The position numbers were made by a program, and so were the translations under genes. Of a DNA stretch of 64,000 bases, positions 1 through 8,895 are shown in pieces. The stretch covers positions 329,320-393,319 of the forward strand of contig NZ_FNDJ01000006.1 in the NCBI RefSeq assembly GCF_900099965.1. The letters run 5' to 3'. The notes below the pieces were generated by a model. It was given only the letters and a program-made list of their open reading frames with translations, had not been told where the DNA came from and made no database searches. The stretch is from Nonomuraea jiangxiensis (GTDB lineage: Bacteria > Actinomycetota > Actinomycetes > Streptosporangiales > Streptosporangiaceae). The number at the start of each line of letters is the position of its first letter. Within the stretch, counting starts at the first letter, position 1.

Positions 1-262
1 ATGGGGCACGAACGTAGGGCTCGCCCCGCAAGCGGAAGATTGACGGCGCGTATACCGGGTGATCAGGGCGGCCGAGCGGTCACACGTATCCCGTCAGTTC
101 TTAGGCACAACGCCCCCCTACGCTCGCTGGTGCTCCGGTGGAGCGCCGGGCCGGCCCCCTTCCAGGCGAGGACCGGCAGGTGTGTGCGGGCACCACGGGG
201 AGGTTGTCGTCGCCGGAGACCAAGGGTTCGACGATGGAGTTCGGGGTGGAGGACGATCGATC

Positions 263-2116
263 ATGAGTACGGGCTTGCGGTTTTCCCTGCTAGGGCCCGT
301 CCGGGCATGGCGCGGCGAGACGGAACTCGATCTGGGCGCACCCCAGCAGCGAGCGGTGCTCTCCTTCTTGCTGCTGCGTGATGGTGAGGCGGCGTCGGTC
401 GAGGAGATCGTGGACGCGTTGTGGGCGGAGCGGGCGCCGGGGAGCGCGCTGTCCATCGTGCGCACGTACATCTGCCGGCTGCGGCGCTCCGTGTCCTCCG
501 CCGAGGACGACGACCGGGTGATCAGATCCTCGGGCGGCGGCTACGCCATCACCGCGGAGCCGAAGCACGTGGACTGGACCGCCTTCCGTGAAATGGTGCG
601 CGAGGCGCAGGCCCTGCGCCTGCGGGGGAACCTGGCCGAAGCGGCCGACCTGCTACGGAACTCCCTGTCGCTGTGGAAGGGCGCACCCCTGGGCGGAGCC
701 CGCGGCGACTACGTCGACCAGGAGCGGGCCCGGCTGGTCCAGCGCCGGGTGGCCACGCTGGAGGAACAGGTGGCCCTCGACCTGGAACTGGGCCGGCACG
801 CCGAGGTGATCGACGATCTGACGGCGTTCATCGCCGCCGAGCCGATGCGGGAGCGGCTGCGCGAACTGCAGATGACCGCCCTGTACCGATCCGGCAGGCA
901 GGCGGAGGCGCTGGCGGTATACGACGAGGTGCGGCGGTTGCTCGCCGCCGAACTCGGCATCGATCCCTGTGCGGAGCTGCAGGATCTGTACGTGCGCATC
1001 CTGCGGGCCGACCCCGATCTCGCCGGCCCGGCACCACGCCCGGCTCCCGCCCCCACGGTCGAACGGCCGCCCGCCCAGGTGCCCGCCGTGCCGCCCGGCT
1101 TCGTGGGCAGAGGCGCGGAACTGGCCGACATCCAGAACACCCTCCGTCCCTCGGGGTGGACGCCGGTCGTGGCCATCATCGGGCTCGGCGGCGTGGGCAA
1201 GACCGCGCTGGCGGTCAAGGCCGCGCACTCGATGCGGGACCGCTTCCCGGACGGCCAGGTCTACGCGGACCTGGGAGCGTCAACCGGCCGATCGGTGTCC
1301 CCCGCCACGGTGCTGGCCTCCTTCCTGCGCGCCTTCGGCGTGCCGGAGGAGCGGTTGCCCGTCCGCCTGGAGGAGCGGGCAGCCCTGTGGCGGACGGTAC
1401 TGGCCGATCGGCGGGTGCTGATTCTGCTGGACGACGCGATTGACGCGGACCAGGTACACCATCTGCTGCCCGCGGCACCGGGCTGCGCCGCGATCGTCAC
1501 CACCTGGCGGCACATGATGGACCTGTCCGGCGTGCGCTGGATCAGGCTCGAAGCGCTGCCTCCCGGCGACGCGCTGGAGATGCTCGCCCGGCTGGCCGGC
1601 CGCCGGCGGGTCCTAGGGGAGCGGACAACCGCCGTCGAGCTGGTCGAGCTGTGCTCGCACCAACCGCTGGGCGTACGCGTGGCGGCCGACCTGCTGCAGG
1701 TCAGACCACACTGGACGGTACGGCAGGTCCGCCTGCGGCTGGAGGACGAGCTGTACCGGCCGGCGGGCACGAACGAGGACTGCGCGCTGATCGAGGCTCC
1801 CTTGCTGCGGGCTCAGAGCCGACTCGACGCGCACCAGGCCACGGCCTTCCGGCTCGCGGCGCTGCCCGACCAGGGCGAGCTGACGCCGGAGGCGGTCGCG
1901 GCGCTGCTCGACCTGCCCCGGCCGCAGGCGCATCGGCTGCTGGAATCGCTCGTCGACGCGCACCTGCTGCTCGCCGGGCCGCGCGGAACCTATCGCTACC
2001 AGCGGCTGGTCAAGGCGTTCGCGAGGCGGCAGGCCTGGGCGCACGAGGGCGTCGAACGGTGCGACGCCGCGCTTCATCGGTTCCTCTCGCAACGCCCCAA
2101 GGCCGCTACGGCTTGA
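263..2116 (+). CDS. SARP-family transcriptional regulator with NB-ARC ATPase domain, no TPR tail
   Basis: About 617 residues. The N-terminal ~95 residues look like an OmpR-type winged helix (LLGPVRAW, then GAPQQRAVLSFLLLRDG), followed by a bacterial transcriptional activator (BTAD) domain to about residue 250 and an NB-ARC-like NTPase with P-loop GLGGVGKTALAV near residue 310. It ends after the winged-helix part of the NTPase module and lacks the C-terminal TPR array of full AfsR. The ATG at 263 is chosen because GGAGG lies about 10 nt upstream and the homology begins there; the open frame runs further upstream without similarity. SARPs activate specialised-metabolite genes; the target here is unknown. 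It converges with the next SARP gene, 7 bp between stops. Confidence 0.88.
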   Translation: MSTGLRFSLLGPVRAWRGETELDLGAPQQRAVLSFLLLRDGEAASVEEIVDALWAERAPGSALSIVRTYICRLRRSVSSAEDDDRVIRSSGGGYAITAEPKHVDWTAFREMVREAQALRLRGNLAEAADLLRNSLSLWKGAPLGGARGDYVDQERARLVQRRVATLEEQVALDLELGRHAEVIDDLTAFIAAEPMRERLRELQMTALYRSGRQAEALAVYDEVRRLLAAELGIDPCAELQDLYVRILRADPDLAGPAPRPAPAPTVERPPAQVPAVPPGFVGRGAELADIQNTLRPSGWTPVVAIIGLGGVGKTALAVKAAHSMRDRFPDGQVYADLGASTGRSVSPATVLASFLRAFGVPEERLPVRLEERAALWRTVLADRRVLILLDDAIDADQVHHLLPAAPGCAAIVTTWRHMMDLSGVRWIRLEALPPGDALEMLARLAGRRRVLGERTTAVELVELCSHQPLGVRVAADLLQVRPHWTVRQVRLRLEDELYRPAGTNEDCALIEAPLLRAQSRLDAHQATAFRLAALPDQGELTPEAVAALLDLPRPQAHRLLESLVDAHLLLAGPRGTYRYQRLVKAFARRQAWAHEGVERCDAALHRFLSQRPKAATA

Positions 2117-2123
2117 TGCGGTG

Positions 2124-4931
2124 TCACCGGTCGCCGCCGAGTTTCGCGATGACGGTCGCCCTGGCCTCGGTCCTGGAGTCGTGAAGGAGTTCCAGGGCCG
2201 ACCGCCGGCTCGCCCGGGCCGCCTCGTGGTCACCGACGGCCTCCAGGGCATCGCCGAGCCGCTCCAGCACCAGGGCCTCGTGGTCACGACCGTGCCATCC
2301 CCGCCCGTCGCCCAGCGTCAGCGACCTGCGATAACTCTCGATGGCGGCGCGGTACTCCCCAAGACCGTGGTGCGCCCAGCCGATCGTGTAAAGGTTGAAG
2401 CTCTGGCCGATGAGGCTGCCGAGCTCGGTGTGCAGGGCCAGCGACCGCCGGCTGTGTGACAGGGCCTCGCGATGTTCGCCCAGCCGGATGAGCACCCAGC
2501 CCACCGCGTTCAGGGCGCCCGCCTCCTCGAAGGCGCCGGCCCCGTCCAGCCGGGACAGTTCGAGCGAGCGCCGCGCGTGGTGCAGCGCCTCCGCGAAACG
2601 GCCTTGCCGGTCGTGCAGGCGAGTCAGCTCGAGGTGCGCGACGGCCTGACCCTTCACATCCCCCAACTCGGTGAGCAGCCGCAGAGCGTCCTGATAGTTC
2701 TGGTGCGCCTGGTCGGTCAGTCCGGCGCGGGTGCACGCCGAAGCCAGCGCGTGCAGGGCGTGGGCGTGCATGGACGCCTCGCCCAGCCTGGCCGTGGCCC
2801 GCACCGCGATCCGCGCCAACGCCAGCACGCTCTCCGCAGGGCGCATCAACACCAGGTAGGTGTGCGCCGACCAGGCCAGATGCGCGACATGGTGGTCGAG
2901 CCCGAGCCGGGCGGCGTGCTCGACGGCGGCGAGGATGACGCTCTCCTCCGCGCTGAACCAGGCCAGCGCCTGAGCCGTGTCGCCGATCCGGTCCGGCGTG
3001 ACACCGTCGCGCGGCTCGGGCGGGGGAATCACGTTCTGGCCCGGCTTCATCAGCTCCGAGCAGCGGTGGGCCGTGCGGAGGTAATGATCGAGGAATCGGA
3101 GCTGAGCCGCCGTGAGCTCCGGTTCCGTGTCCTGCTCGGCGGCCGTCTCGGCGGCGTACGCGCGCACCAGGTCATGGAACGCGTAGCGGCCCCGGACGTG
3201 CTCGCTGAGCAGATGCGCGGCGATGAGTTCCGCCAGCAGGGGGCGGGCACGGTCCGGACTCACGCCGATCAGGCCGGCCGCGGCCGTCGCGCTGATGTCG
3301 GGCCCGGGCGCGGTGCCCAGCAGCCGGAACAGCCGCGCCGCCGCCGGAGTGAGCGCGTGGTACGACCAGGAGAAAACCGCCCGGGGGGCGGCCGTCGGAT
3401 CGAAACCGGTAAAGGCATCCAGGCTGCTGCGTTCCCGGCGCAACGCCGCCGCGATGGACGCCAGCGTGAAGGACGGATGGGTCAGGGCGTGGGCGGTGAC
3501 GATAGCCAGCGCGAGCGGCAACCCGCCACATAGCGACACGATCTGCGCGACCGCGTCCGGCTCCGCGTCCACCCGCTCCGCTCCCAGCCGCGCGCGCAGC
3601 AGGTCGGCGGCTTCGCCCGCGAGCAACGGGGCCAAGGTGATCGAGCGGGCGCCCTCGTCGCGGACGAGTCCGTCCAGCCGGTCGCGACTGGTCACGATGA
3701 CCAGGCAGCCGGTGGCCGCGGCCAGCAGCGGGCGTACCTGTTCGGCGTCCCGGGCGTTGTCCAGCAGCAGGAGCATCCGCCGTCCGGCGACACGGCCACG
3801 GAACAGGGCGGCCCGCGCTTCCAGGGTCGCCGGCACTTCCTCGGCGGCCACGCCGAGGCCGGCCAGCAGGACGCGCAACGCCTCATCGGCGCTCATCGCC
3901 TGCTCGCTGTGGTGAAAGCCACGCAGGTTGACGTACAACTGCCCGTCTGCGCGGCGGTGGGCCACCTGCTGGGCCCAGTGCACGGCCAGAGTGGTCTTCC
4001 CGATGCCGCCCATGCCGCAGATGACCCTGACCATCGCGGCATCCGGCCCGACGGCATCCTCCTCCGCCACCGGCATCTGCTCCAGCTCGGCGCGCCGCCC
4101 GGTGAAGACCGGCGGGCCGGCCGGCAGCTGGGCGGGCCTGGTCATGCCCACTTGCTCCACCGAGAGAGCTCTCTCAGCGGCGGGCCGGCCAAGCACGCTC
4201 TCTCCGGCGGCCGCCAGCTCCGGCCCGGGGTCGATGCCCAGCCCCTCGGCCAGCCGCTCGCGGACCTTCCGGTAGACGTCGAGGGCCTCGTCCTGGTGCC
4301 CGGTCGCGGCCAGCAACTCCACCAGCCGGGCCTGCAGCAGCTCGTCCAGCGGCTCCCTCTCGGCGGCAGCCCGCACTGCCGGCAGCAACCGCGCGGGCAT
4401 GCCCGCGGCGAGCGAGTGATGCGCGGCCTCACCCACCGCGGCGCCGAATTCCCGGTCCAGAGCGACGAAGCTCGGCCGGGCCCGTACCTCGGGCGCGATC
4501 CCGGTCCCCGCAGACCCCCGCCACAACTGCAGCGCCTGCAGGTAACGTTCCACCGCTTCAACCGGGCGCTGCTCCGCCGCGGACGTCCGCGCCTTCACCA
4601 TGTGCTCGCGGAATCGGAGGAGGTCAGCGCTGGTCGCGTCCACGACGAGCTGATAACCCCCCGCCGCGCGCCGAAGCCAACGGCCCGCCTCACGCGCCCC
4701 CAGGTCCGGTTCCAGCGCCCGGCGCAGCATCCCCACGTTCCGGTACAGCACGTTGAGGGCAGTGTCCGGCGGGTCCTGCCCCCACAGGCCGTCGACCAGA
4801 TCCTCGAGACCGACCGGCCGTCCCCCGGCCGCCAGCAGCAACGCGAGCAGCGCACGCTGTTGCGGGCCGCCCAGACCGACCTCGCGCTCCCCCCGCAAGA
4901 CCTGCAGCTGACCCAGTACTGCGAACCACAT
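2124..4931 (-). CDS. AfsR/SARP-family regulator with NB-ARC and C-terminal TPR
   Basis: 935 residues in the full AfsR-like layout: winged-helix DNA-binding domain (MWFAVLGQLQVLRG, GGPQQRALLALLLAAGG), BTAD domain to about residue 250, NB-ARC ATPase with P-loop GMGGIGKTTLAV near residue 305 and a Walker B-like RMLLLLDNA, and a long C-terminal helical repeat region with TPR character (repeated LGEHREALSHSRRSL-type units) from about 600 onward. Such proteins integrate a signal, often through phosphorylation and the ATPase/TPR sensor, to activate antibiotic genes. It converges with the shorter SARP gene at 263-2116. Pairs of SARPs usually mark a biosynthetic cluster, but here only a P450 and a broken FAD oxidoreductase remain near, so the target is unclear. 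Confidence 0.9.
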   Translation of the reverse strand: MWFAVLGQLQVLRGEREVGLGGPQQRALLALLLAAGGRPVGLEDLVDGLWGQDPPDTALNVLYRNVGMLRRALEPDLGAREAGRWLRRAAGGYQLVVDATSADLLRFREHMVKARTSAAEQRPVEAVERYLQALQLWRGSAGTGIAPEVRARPSFVALDREFGAAVGEAAHHSLAAGMPARLLPAVRAAAEREPLDELLQARLVELLAATGHQDEALDVYRKVRERLAEGLGIDPGPELAAAGESVLGRPAAERALSVEQVGMTRPAQLPAGPPVFTGRRAELEQMPVAEEDAVGPDAAMVRVICGMGGIGKTTLAVHWAQQVAHRRADGQLYVNLRGFHHSEQAMSADEALRVLLAGLGVAAEEVPATLEARAALFRGRVAGRRMLLLLDNARDAEQVRPLLAAATGCLVIVTSRDRLDGLVRDEGARSITLAPLLAGEAADLLRARLGAERVDAEPDAVAQIVSLCGGLPLALAIVTAHALTHPSFTLASIAAALRRERSSLDAFTGFDPTAAPRAVFSWSYHALTPAAARLFRLLGTAPGPDISATAAAGLIGVSPDRARPLLAELIAAHLLSEHVRGRYAFHDLVRAYAAETAAEQDTEPELTAAQLRFLDHYLRTAHRCSELMKPGQNVIPPPEPRDGVTPDRIGDTAQALAWFSAEESVILAAVEHAARLGLDHHVAHLAWSAHTYLVLMRPAESVLALARIAVRATARLGEASMHAHALHALASACTRAGLTDQAHQNYQDALRLLTELGDVKGQAVAHLELTRLHDRQGRFAEALHHARRSLELSRLDGAGAFEEAGALNAVGWVLIRLGEHREALSHSRRSLALHTELGSLIGQSFNLYTIGWAHHGLGEYRAAIESYRRSLTLGDGRGWHGRDHEALVLERLGDALEAVGDHEAARASRRSALELLHDSRTEARATVIAKLGGDR

Positions 4932-4989
4932 CCGCCCCTGCAGGAGAAGTCACCACCTTTCACGTCATCAGCGAGGGTATGTTCTCCGC

Positions 4990-5370
4990 TCACGTGCAGA
5001 TGGCGTTGACCTTGTCCAGAGCGGCTTTCATGCTGGTACGCACCTCGGCCAGCTTGGCAAGGGCCGCGTCCTGGTCGTCGGGATCGATCTGGGCGTTCGT
5101 GAAGGTCTCGGCCATGCCGTTCAGAGCCGTCGCGAGGTCACCCTCGGACTGTCCCGCGAGGTCCTTCACCTTGGCGCCCAGATCGGCGTTCAGCTTGTTC
5201 ATGCTCGCCGCTTCACCGGCCGCGGATTGCGCCTGCGTGGTGTAGTCCTGATACAGCTTGACAATTTGCGCGCACGTGTCGGCATTTCCGCCGCTCCCGC
5301 AAGCGCTCAAGGAGCTGACGAGTACCAAAGCAGCGGCGGCGCACCCTCGGCTCAACAGAACACGGAACAT
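4990..5370 (-). CDS. Small secreted lipoprotein, function unknown
   Basis: 126 residues. It has a type II signal peptide: MFRVLLSRGC, a hydrophobic stretch AAAALVLVSS and a lipobox LSAC, so the mature protein would be lipid-anchored at Cys about 24. The rest is predicted mostly helical and polar, with DTCAQIVKLYQDYTTQAQ and ATALNGMAETFTNAQ, suggesting a short helical bundle. One cysteine after the lipobox (DTCAQ) and one near the C-terminus (NAICT) could form a disulfide. It starts 3 nt after the stop of the small membrane protein at 5374-5607, so the two are probably one minus-strand operon. I do not recognise the family. Confidence 0.7.
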   Translation of the reverse strand: MFRVLLSRGCAAAALVLVSSLSACGSGGNADTCAQIVKLYQDYTTQAQSAAGEAASMNKLNADLGAKVKDLAGQSEGDLATALNGMAETFTNAQIDPDDQDAALAKLAEVRTSMKAALDKVNAICT

Positions 5371-5373
5371 GAA

Positions 5374-5607
5374 CTACCTTTCTTTGACAATCGAGACGAC
5401 GCACACACAGGCGGCGGCCAGCACGAATTCCAACCCGAGAACGAGCCAGGCGTTGTTCGCGAAATCCATGACGTAAGCGAGCCCCGCGACGGCGGCACCG
5501 GCGCCGATCGTGGCCACCCACCCGATGCTCTGACGGCCGGGTAAAAGCAGGTGGGTAAGGCAGCCGACAAGCACCCCGACCATCACCGAGCTGAGCAGAA
5601 AAAGCAC
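5374..5607 (-). CDS. Small membrane protein, function unknown
   Basis: 77 residues from a GTG start; GGAGG sits a few bases upstream on the minus strand (GGAGGGGAGGCC). Three hydrophobic segments are visible: LFLLSSVMVGVLVGCLTHL, then IGWVATIGAGAAVAGLAYV, then AWLVLGLEFVLAAACVCVV, with the short basic end SIVKER. The size and the Gly-rich pattern resemble YeaQ/YmgE/GlsB-type transglycosylase-associated small membrane proteins, but the match is weak. It precedes the lipoprotein gene by 3 nt, so the pair is probably co-expressed. The same frame is open much further upstream, but that part has no protein-like character. Confidence 0.6.
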   Translation of the reverse strand: MLFLLSSVMVGVLVGCLTHLLLPGRQSIGWVATIGAGAAVAGLAYVMDFANNAWLVLGLEFVLAAACVCVVSIVKER

Positions 5608-5799
5608 GTGGCGGCCTCCCCTCCACACCTTTTGCTCCGATCGTAGAGGTGCGTCATTGATGAAGAATTGACAGCATGCAAACGAGCCTCCTGCGGTGTA
5701 CCGGTTGCCGACTTGGGCCGGGACGGGCGAAGTCCGCGCACGATTGATTTCCCGTTTATCCCGGCAGTCGGATTTCGAACATGAACCTAGATTAGGGAC

Positions 5800-6798
5800 A
5801 TGACATATGACGTGCTGATTGTGGGAGCCGGGCACAACGGGTTGATCGCAGGGGTACGCCTCGCGAAAGCGGGATGGTCGGTGCTGATTCTCGAGAAGGA
5901 GCCGAGGCCGGGTGGGGCGGTGCTGAGCGAGGAGCTCACCCTCCCCGGTTTCGTCCACGACGTGTTCTCCACCAACCAGAACCTGCTGCTCGGATCGCCG
6001 TTCTACGCCGAACACGCCTCCGCGCTCGCGAAGCACGGACTGAAGTACGCCGTGGGCGGCAAGCCGTACGCCAACGCTTTCCCCGACGGCACCGCACTCG
6101 GGGTCGACCAGGACCTGGAACGAACGCTGGCGAGCCTGCGCGAGCGCGACCCGGCGGATGCCGACGGGTGGCTGCGGCTACAGGAGCTGTACGACCTGTT
6201 CAGCCCCACCTTGTTCTCTCTCTACACAGCGCCCGTGCCCTCGGCCGCCATGACGTCGGCCCTGGCCAAAGCCGCGCGCCGGCTTCGGCCCCGCGGCCTC
6301 ACACGTCTGGCGCAACTGCTGGCCAGTTCCACGAGGGAACTGGGCGACGCCTTCTTCACCACTCCCGCGGCCAAGGCGATGGTGGCCTGCTGGGGCATGC
6401 ACCTCGACTTCGGTCCCGACGTCGCGGGCGGCGCCATGTTCCCCTTCCTGGAGATCTTCACTGATCAGCGCCAGGGCATGTCGATCGTCGAGGGCGGTGC
6501 TTCCCGCATGGTGGAGGCTCTGGTGGGCCTCCTGAAGCAGTACGGGGGCGAACTACGCGTCGGCGCCGAGGTCCGGCAGATCACCACCTCCGGCGACACC
6601 GCCCGGCAGGTCGTTCTCGCGGACGGCGAGCGCATCACCGCCCGGCGCGCCATCATCGCCAACACCACGCCGACCGCGCTGTTCGGGAGATGTCATCGTG
6701 CTGCACACCCTGGACTGCCTCGGCCGCAACCTGCGCGAGGTCCTCAATCTCGTCCGCGGCGGAGCAGCACGCTGCTGACCGCGGTGCAGGCCAGGTAG
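5800..6798 (+). pseudogene. Truncated FAD-dependent phytoene desaturase-like oxidoreductase
   Basis: The first ~295 residues are a good match to the NAD(P)/FAD-dependent phytoene-desaturase-like family: Rossmann motif VLIVGAGHNGLIAGVRLAKAG at the N-terminus, then EKEPRPGGAV and GFVHDVFSTNQNLLLGS, and a later SIVEGGASRMVEALVGLL. Such enzymes normally run to about 500 residues. Here the similarity stops abruptly after ANTTPTALFG (about 6685), where sequence from a serine resolvase begins; the remaining residues in this frame are junk. The gene has lost its C-terminal substrate-binding half and is probably dead. It may once have belonged to a biosynthetic cluster with the P450 downstream. Confidence 0.75.
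6689..6778 (+). pseudogene. Fragment of a serine resolvase/invertase
   Basis: In the frame that starts at 6689 the DNA reads DVIVLHTLDCLGRNLREVL then NLVRGG before a stop at 6776-6778. This matches the conserved block of Tn3-type serine recombinases (usually LDRLGRNLREVL). Only about 30 residues remain; the catalytic Ser region and the C-terminal HTH are absent. It abuts exactly the point where the FAD oxidoreductase loses similarity, so it is probably a scar of the transposon event that truncated that gene. The Arg to Cys change in the LDRLGR motif fits decay. Confidence 0.6.
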
Positions 6799-6905
6799 GC
6801 GGCGATCGCCAGCAGCGGGGTCGCTGGTGCCGGCTATGACAGCGCGAGCGAGGAGAGCAGCAGTGTGCCTCCGCCGAGTATCGCCCCGTGAGAGCGGCCG
6901 GTCAG
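6760..6905 (-). pseudogene. Degenerate transporter fragment (MFS-like)
   Basis: Read on the minus strand this stretch gives LLTGRSHGAILGGGTLLLSS and, after an in-frame stop, PATPLLAIAAYLACTAVSSV. These are two hydrophobic helices separated by a short loop, as in an MFS permease, but the match is short and contains a stop. The following stretch to the P450 start (6906-7233) holds no convincing gene. One plus-strand frame near 6970 reads LLQRGVPVTVYDRP, which resembles the Rossmann strand of a FAD monooxygenase, followed by a stop. I read the whole 6780-7233 interval as debris of several genes. Confidence 0.35.
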
Positions 6906-7233
6906 CAGTCGCCCGTTACGTACACGACCGGCGCGTCGAACCGCTGATCCACAAGGCACCTCCTCCAGCGAGGCGTCCCCGTCACCGTCTACGACCGGCC
7001 GACAGCCGCGACCGCCTTGCTGCCCGACCGATAGCGCGCATACTCCGGGAAGTAGGTGCGGCGCAGATGCTCCTCGGCCGGAAGGGTGACCATCTCGTTG
7101 CGCGCTCGCCGCCGCAGCTGGAGGCCGTCTATATGGCGTCAGCTGCGCGTATATCCCGCCGAATTAGCGTTCCCTGCGACCGGTGCCTGGGCGCCGGGGC
7201 CAAAAATCCGTCAAGTGACACACGGGGGTTGTC

Positions 7234-8448
7234 ATGACCGCTTCCGCGCTTGGGAGCGCGTTGCCGAGCCCGTTCAGCGCCGTCATCGGCGACGAACGCC
7301 ATGCCGTTTACGCGGAGCTCGCCGCCAGGGGGCCTGTCCATCCGATCACCACACCAGCCGGCGGACAGGCGTGGCTGGTGACCAGCTACGACCACACGAG
7401 GGCGCTGCTGACCGATCCCCGTTTGATCAAGGGCGGCTGGCGGAACACCGCGTACGCGGACAGGCTTCCCGAGGCCGTCGCGCGCGGCATCCACACGACC
7501 ATGCTCAACAACGACCCGCCGATGCATACCAGGCTGCGCAAGCTGGTGATGCCGAGCTTCAGCCGACGCAAGGTGGAACGGCTGATCCCGCGCATCCAGC
7601 AGATGACCGACGAGCTGCTCGCGGCGCTCGACGGTGAGGATAGTGTCGACCTGATCCCCGCTCTGGCCTATCCGTTGCCGATCGGCGTGATCTGCGAGCT
7701 GATCGGCATCGCGGAGGAGGACCGGGCCGATTTCCGGGCTTGGACCCCGCCGGTCGTGTCCCCTGGCGTCTTCGGCTTCGACGAATTCCAGGAAGCCATC
7801 ACTGCTCTGCTCGGCTTCAGCCGCGACCTTGTCCGCTCCAGGCGTCATGACCCGCGCGACGACCTGCTCTCCGACTTGATCAGGGCCGGTGAGGGTGAGG
7901 ACGGGCTCACCGACGACGAGCTGACTTCGATGATCTTTCTGCTGGTGGTCGCCGGCCACGAGACGACAGTGAACCTCATCGGCAACGGCGTACGGGCCCT
8001 GCTCGCCCACCCCGATCAGCTCGCTCGGCTCCGCGAACGTCCTGAGCTGCTCGAACCGGCGATCGAGGAGCTCCTGCGTTATGACGGGCCGGTGCAGAGC
8101 ACCTTGTCGTACCGGACGACGGAGCCCATCGACGTCGACGGAACGAAGATTCCGGCCGACGCGGCGGTCTTTTTCGCCCTGATGGCCGCCAACCGCGATC
8201 CGCACGTCTTTCCTGACGGCGACACCCTGGACATCAGTGGTGAAGCGCCGGCGCACATCGCCTTCGGCCACGGCATCCACCACTGCGTCGGCGCGCCCCT
8301 CGCTCGCATCGAGGCCCGCATCGCGATCGGCACACTGATCGAGCGCTTCCCCGGCATGCGGCTCGCTGCTTCTGCGGAGGGTCTGGGCAGGACACCATCA
8401 GTGATCATCAACGGTCTTTCCGCCCTGCCGGTTCACCTCCGCGCTTAG
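7234..8448 (+). CDS. Cytochrome P450
   Basis: 404 residues, the normal length of a soluble bacterial class I P450. Diagnostic motifs are all present: I-helix oxygen-binding AGHETTVN near residue 245, K-helix ExxR in EELLRYDGPV, and the heme-ligand loop FGHGIHHCVGAPLAR near residue 350 with the axial Cys. The N-terminus has no membrane anchor. Overall character (YAELAARGPVHPI, MLNNDPPMHTRLRKLV) fits CYP105/CYP107-like actinomycete enzymes that hydroxylate specialised metabolites using ferredoxin. No ferredoxin gene is adjacent. The start is supported by a purine-rich GGGGGT just upstream. Substrate unknown; neighbours suggest the remains of a biosynthetic locus. Confidence 0.92.
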   Translation: MTASALGSALPSPFSAVIGDERHAVYAELAARGPVHPITTPAGGQAWLVTSYDHTRALLTDPRLIKGGWRNTAYADRLPEAVARGIHTTMLNNDPPMHTRLRKLVMPSFSRRKVERLIPRIQQMTDELLAALDGEDSVDLIPALAYPLPIGVICELIGIAEEDRADFRAWTPPVVSPGVFGFDEFQEAITALLGFSRDLVRSRRHDPRDDLLSDLIRAGEGEDGLTDDELTSMIFLLVVAGHETTVNLIGNGVRALLAHPDQLARLRERPELLEPAIEELLRYDGPVQSTLSYRTTEPIDVDGTKIPADAAVFFALMAANRDPHVFPDGDTLDISGEAPAHIAFGHGIHHCVGAPLARIEARIAIGTLIERFPGMRLAASAEGLGRTPSVIINGLSALPVHLRA

Positions 8449-8499
8449 AGCGGGAACTCACGTAGGTTCGGCATCTCAAGGCCTGTTCGCCTCGTGGGC

Positions 8500-8895
8500 T
8501 CAGCGCATTGAACGTCGCGAAGAGTATCGGCGGAGAGCGGCTTCGAGTGCGTCCGGCAGAGCAGCGTCGGTGATGACCAGGTCGTCGCCCAGGTTGAGGA
8601 TGCGCACCTCGCCGTGATCGAGTTCGAGCCGGAGGCCGATCTCCGTCTCGATCCGGTGGTCGATGATGTGGTGAACGGCTCGGATCGACTGGCCGACGAA
8701 TCGGCTCATCAGAAGGTTTTCTGCGGCGGGACCGACGGTGACCTGGCCGTACTCGTCCATGTCATAGGAGTTGTGTGGTTGATCGAGCGAGTCGTCGGGA
8801 GCGGTGTGAAAGCGAACCGGGCCGAGATCGCTCAGGTGCAACCACATATGCACCAGCGATGCTTGATCATCGCAGGGATGGGTGTGCCAGGACAC
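8500..8895 (-). CDS. Hypothetical protein, possibly 5'-truncated at an IS junction
   Basis: 131 residues from a GTG start; an ATG 16 codons in (MWLHLSDLGPV) is an alternative. The body looks like a real soluble protein: VTVGPAAENLLMSRFVGQSI, IIDHRIETEIGLRLELDHGE, VRILNLGDDLVITDAALPD. I do not recognise a family. Its first codons overlap by 14 bp the beginning of the IS1182-type remnant on the other strand at about 8882, so the original N-terminus may have been cut by that element and the present start may be accidental. It converges with the P450 gene 51 bp away. Confidence 0.5.
   Translation of the reverse strand: MSWHTHPCDDQASLVHMWLHLSDLGPVRFHTAPDDSLDQPHNSYDMDEYGQVTVGPAAENLLMSRFVGQSIRAVHHIIDHRIETEIGLRLELDHGEVRILNLGDDLVITDAALPDALEAALRRYSSRRSMR

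Noticed and set aside
46..66. GCGTATACCGGGTGATCA near the left edge, similar to an inverted arm site
   Set aside because: Isolated, no core nearby; chance similarity is likely.
7036..7160. Sequences GCGCATACTCCGG and GCGTATATCCCG resembling integrase arm sites
   Set aside because: No att core at the expected distance; kept only as a possible relic.
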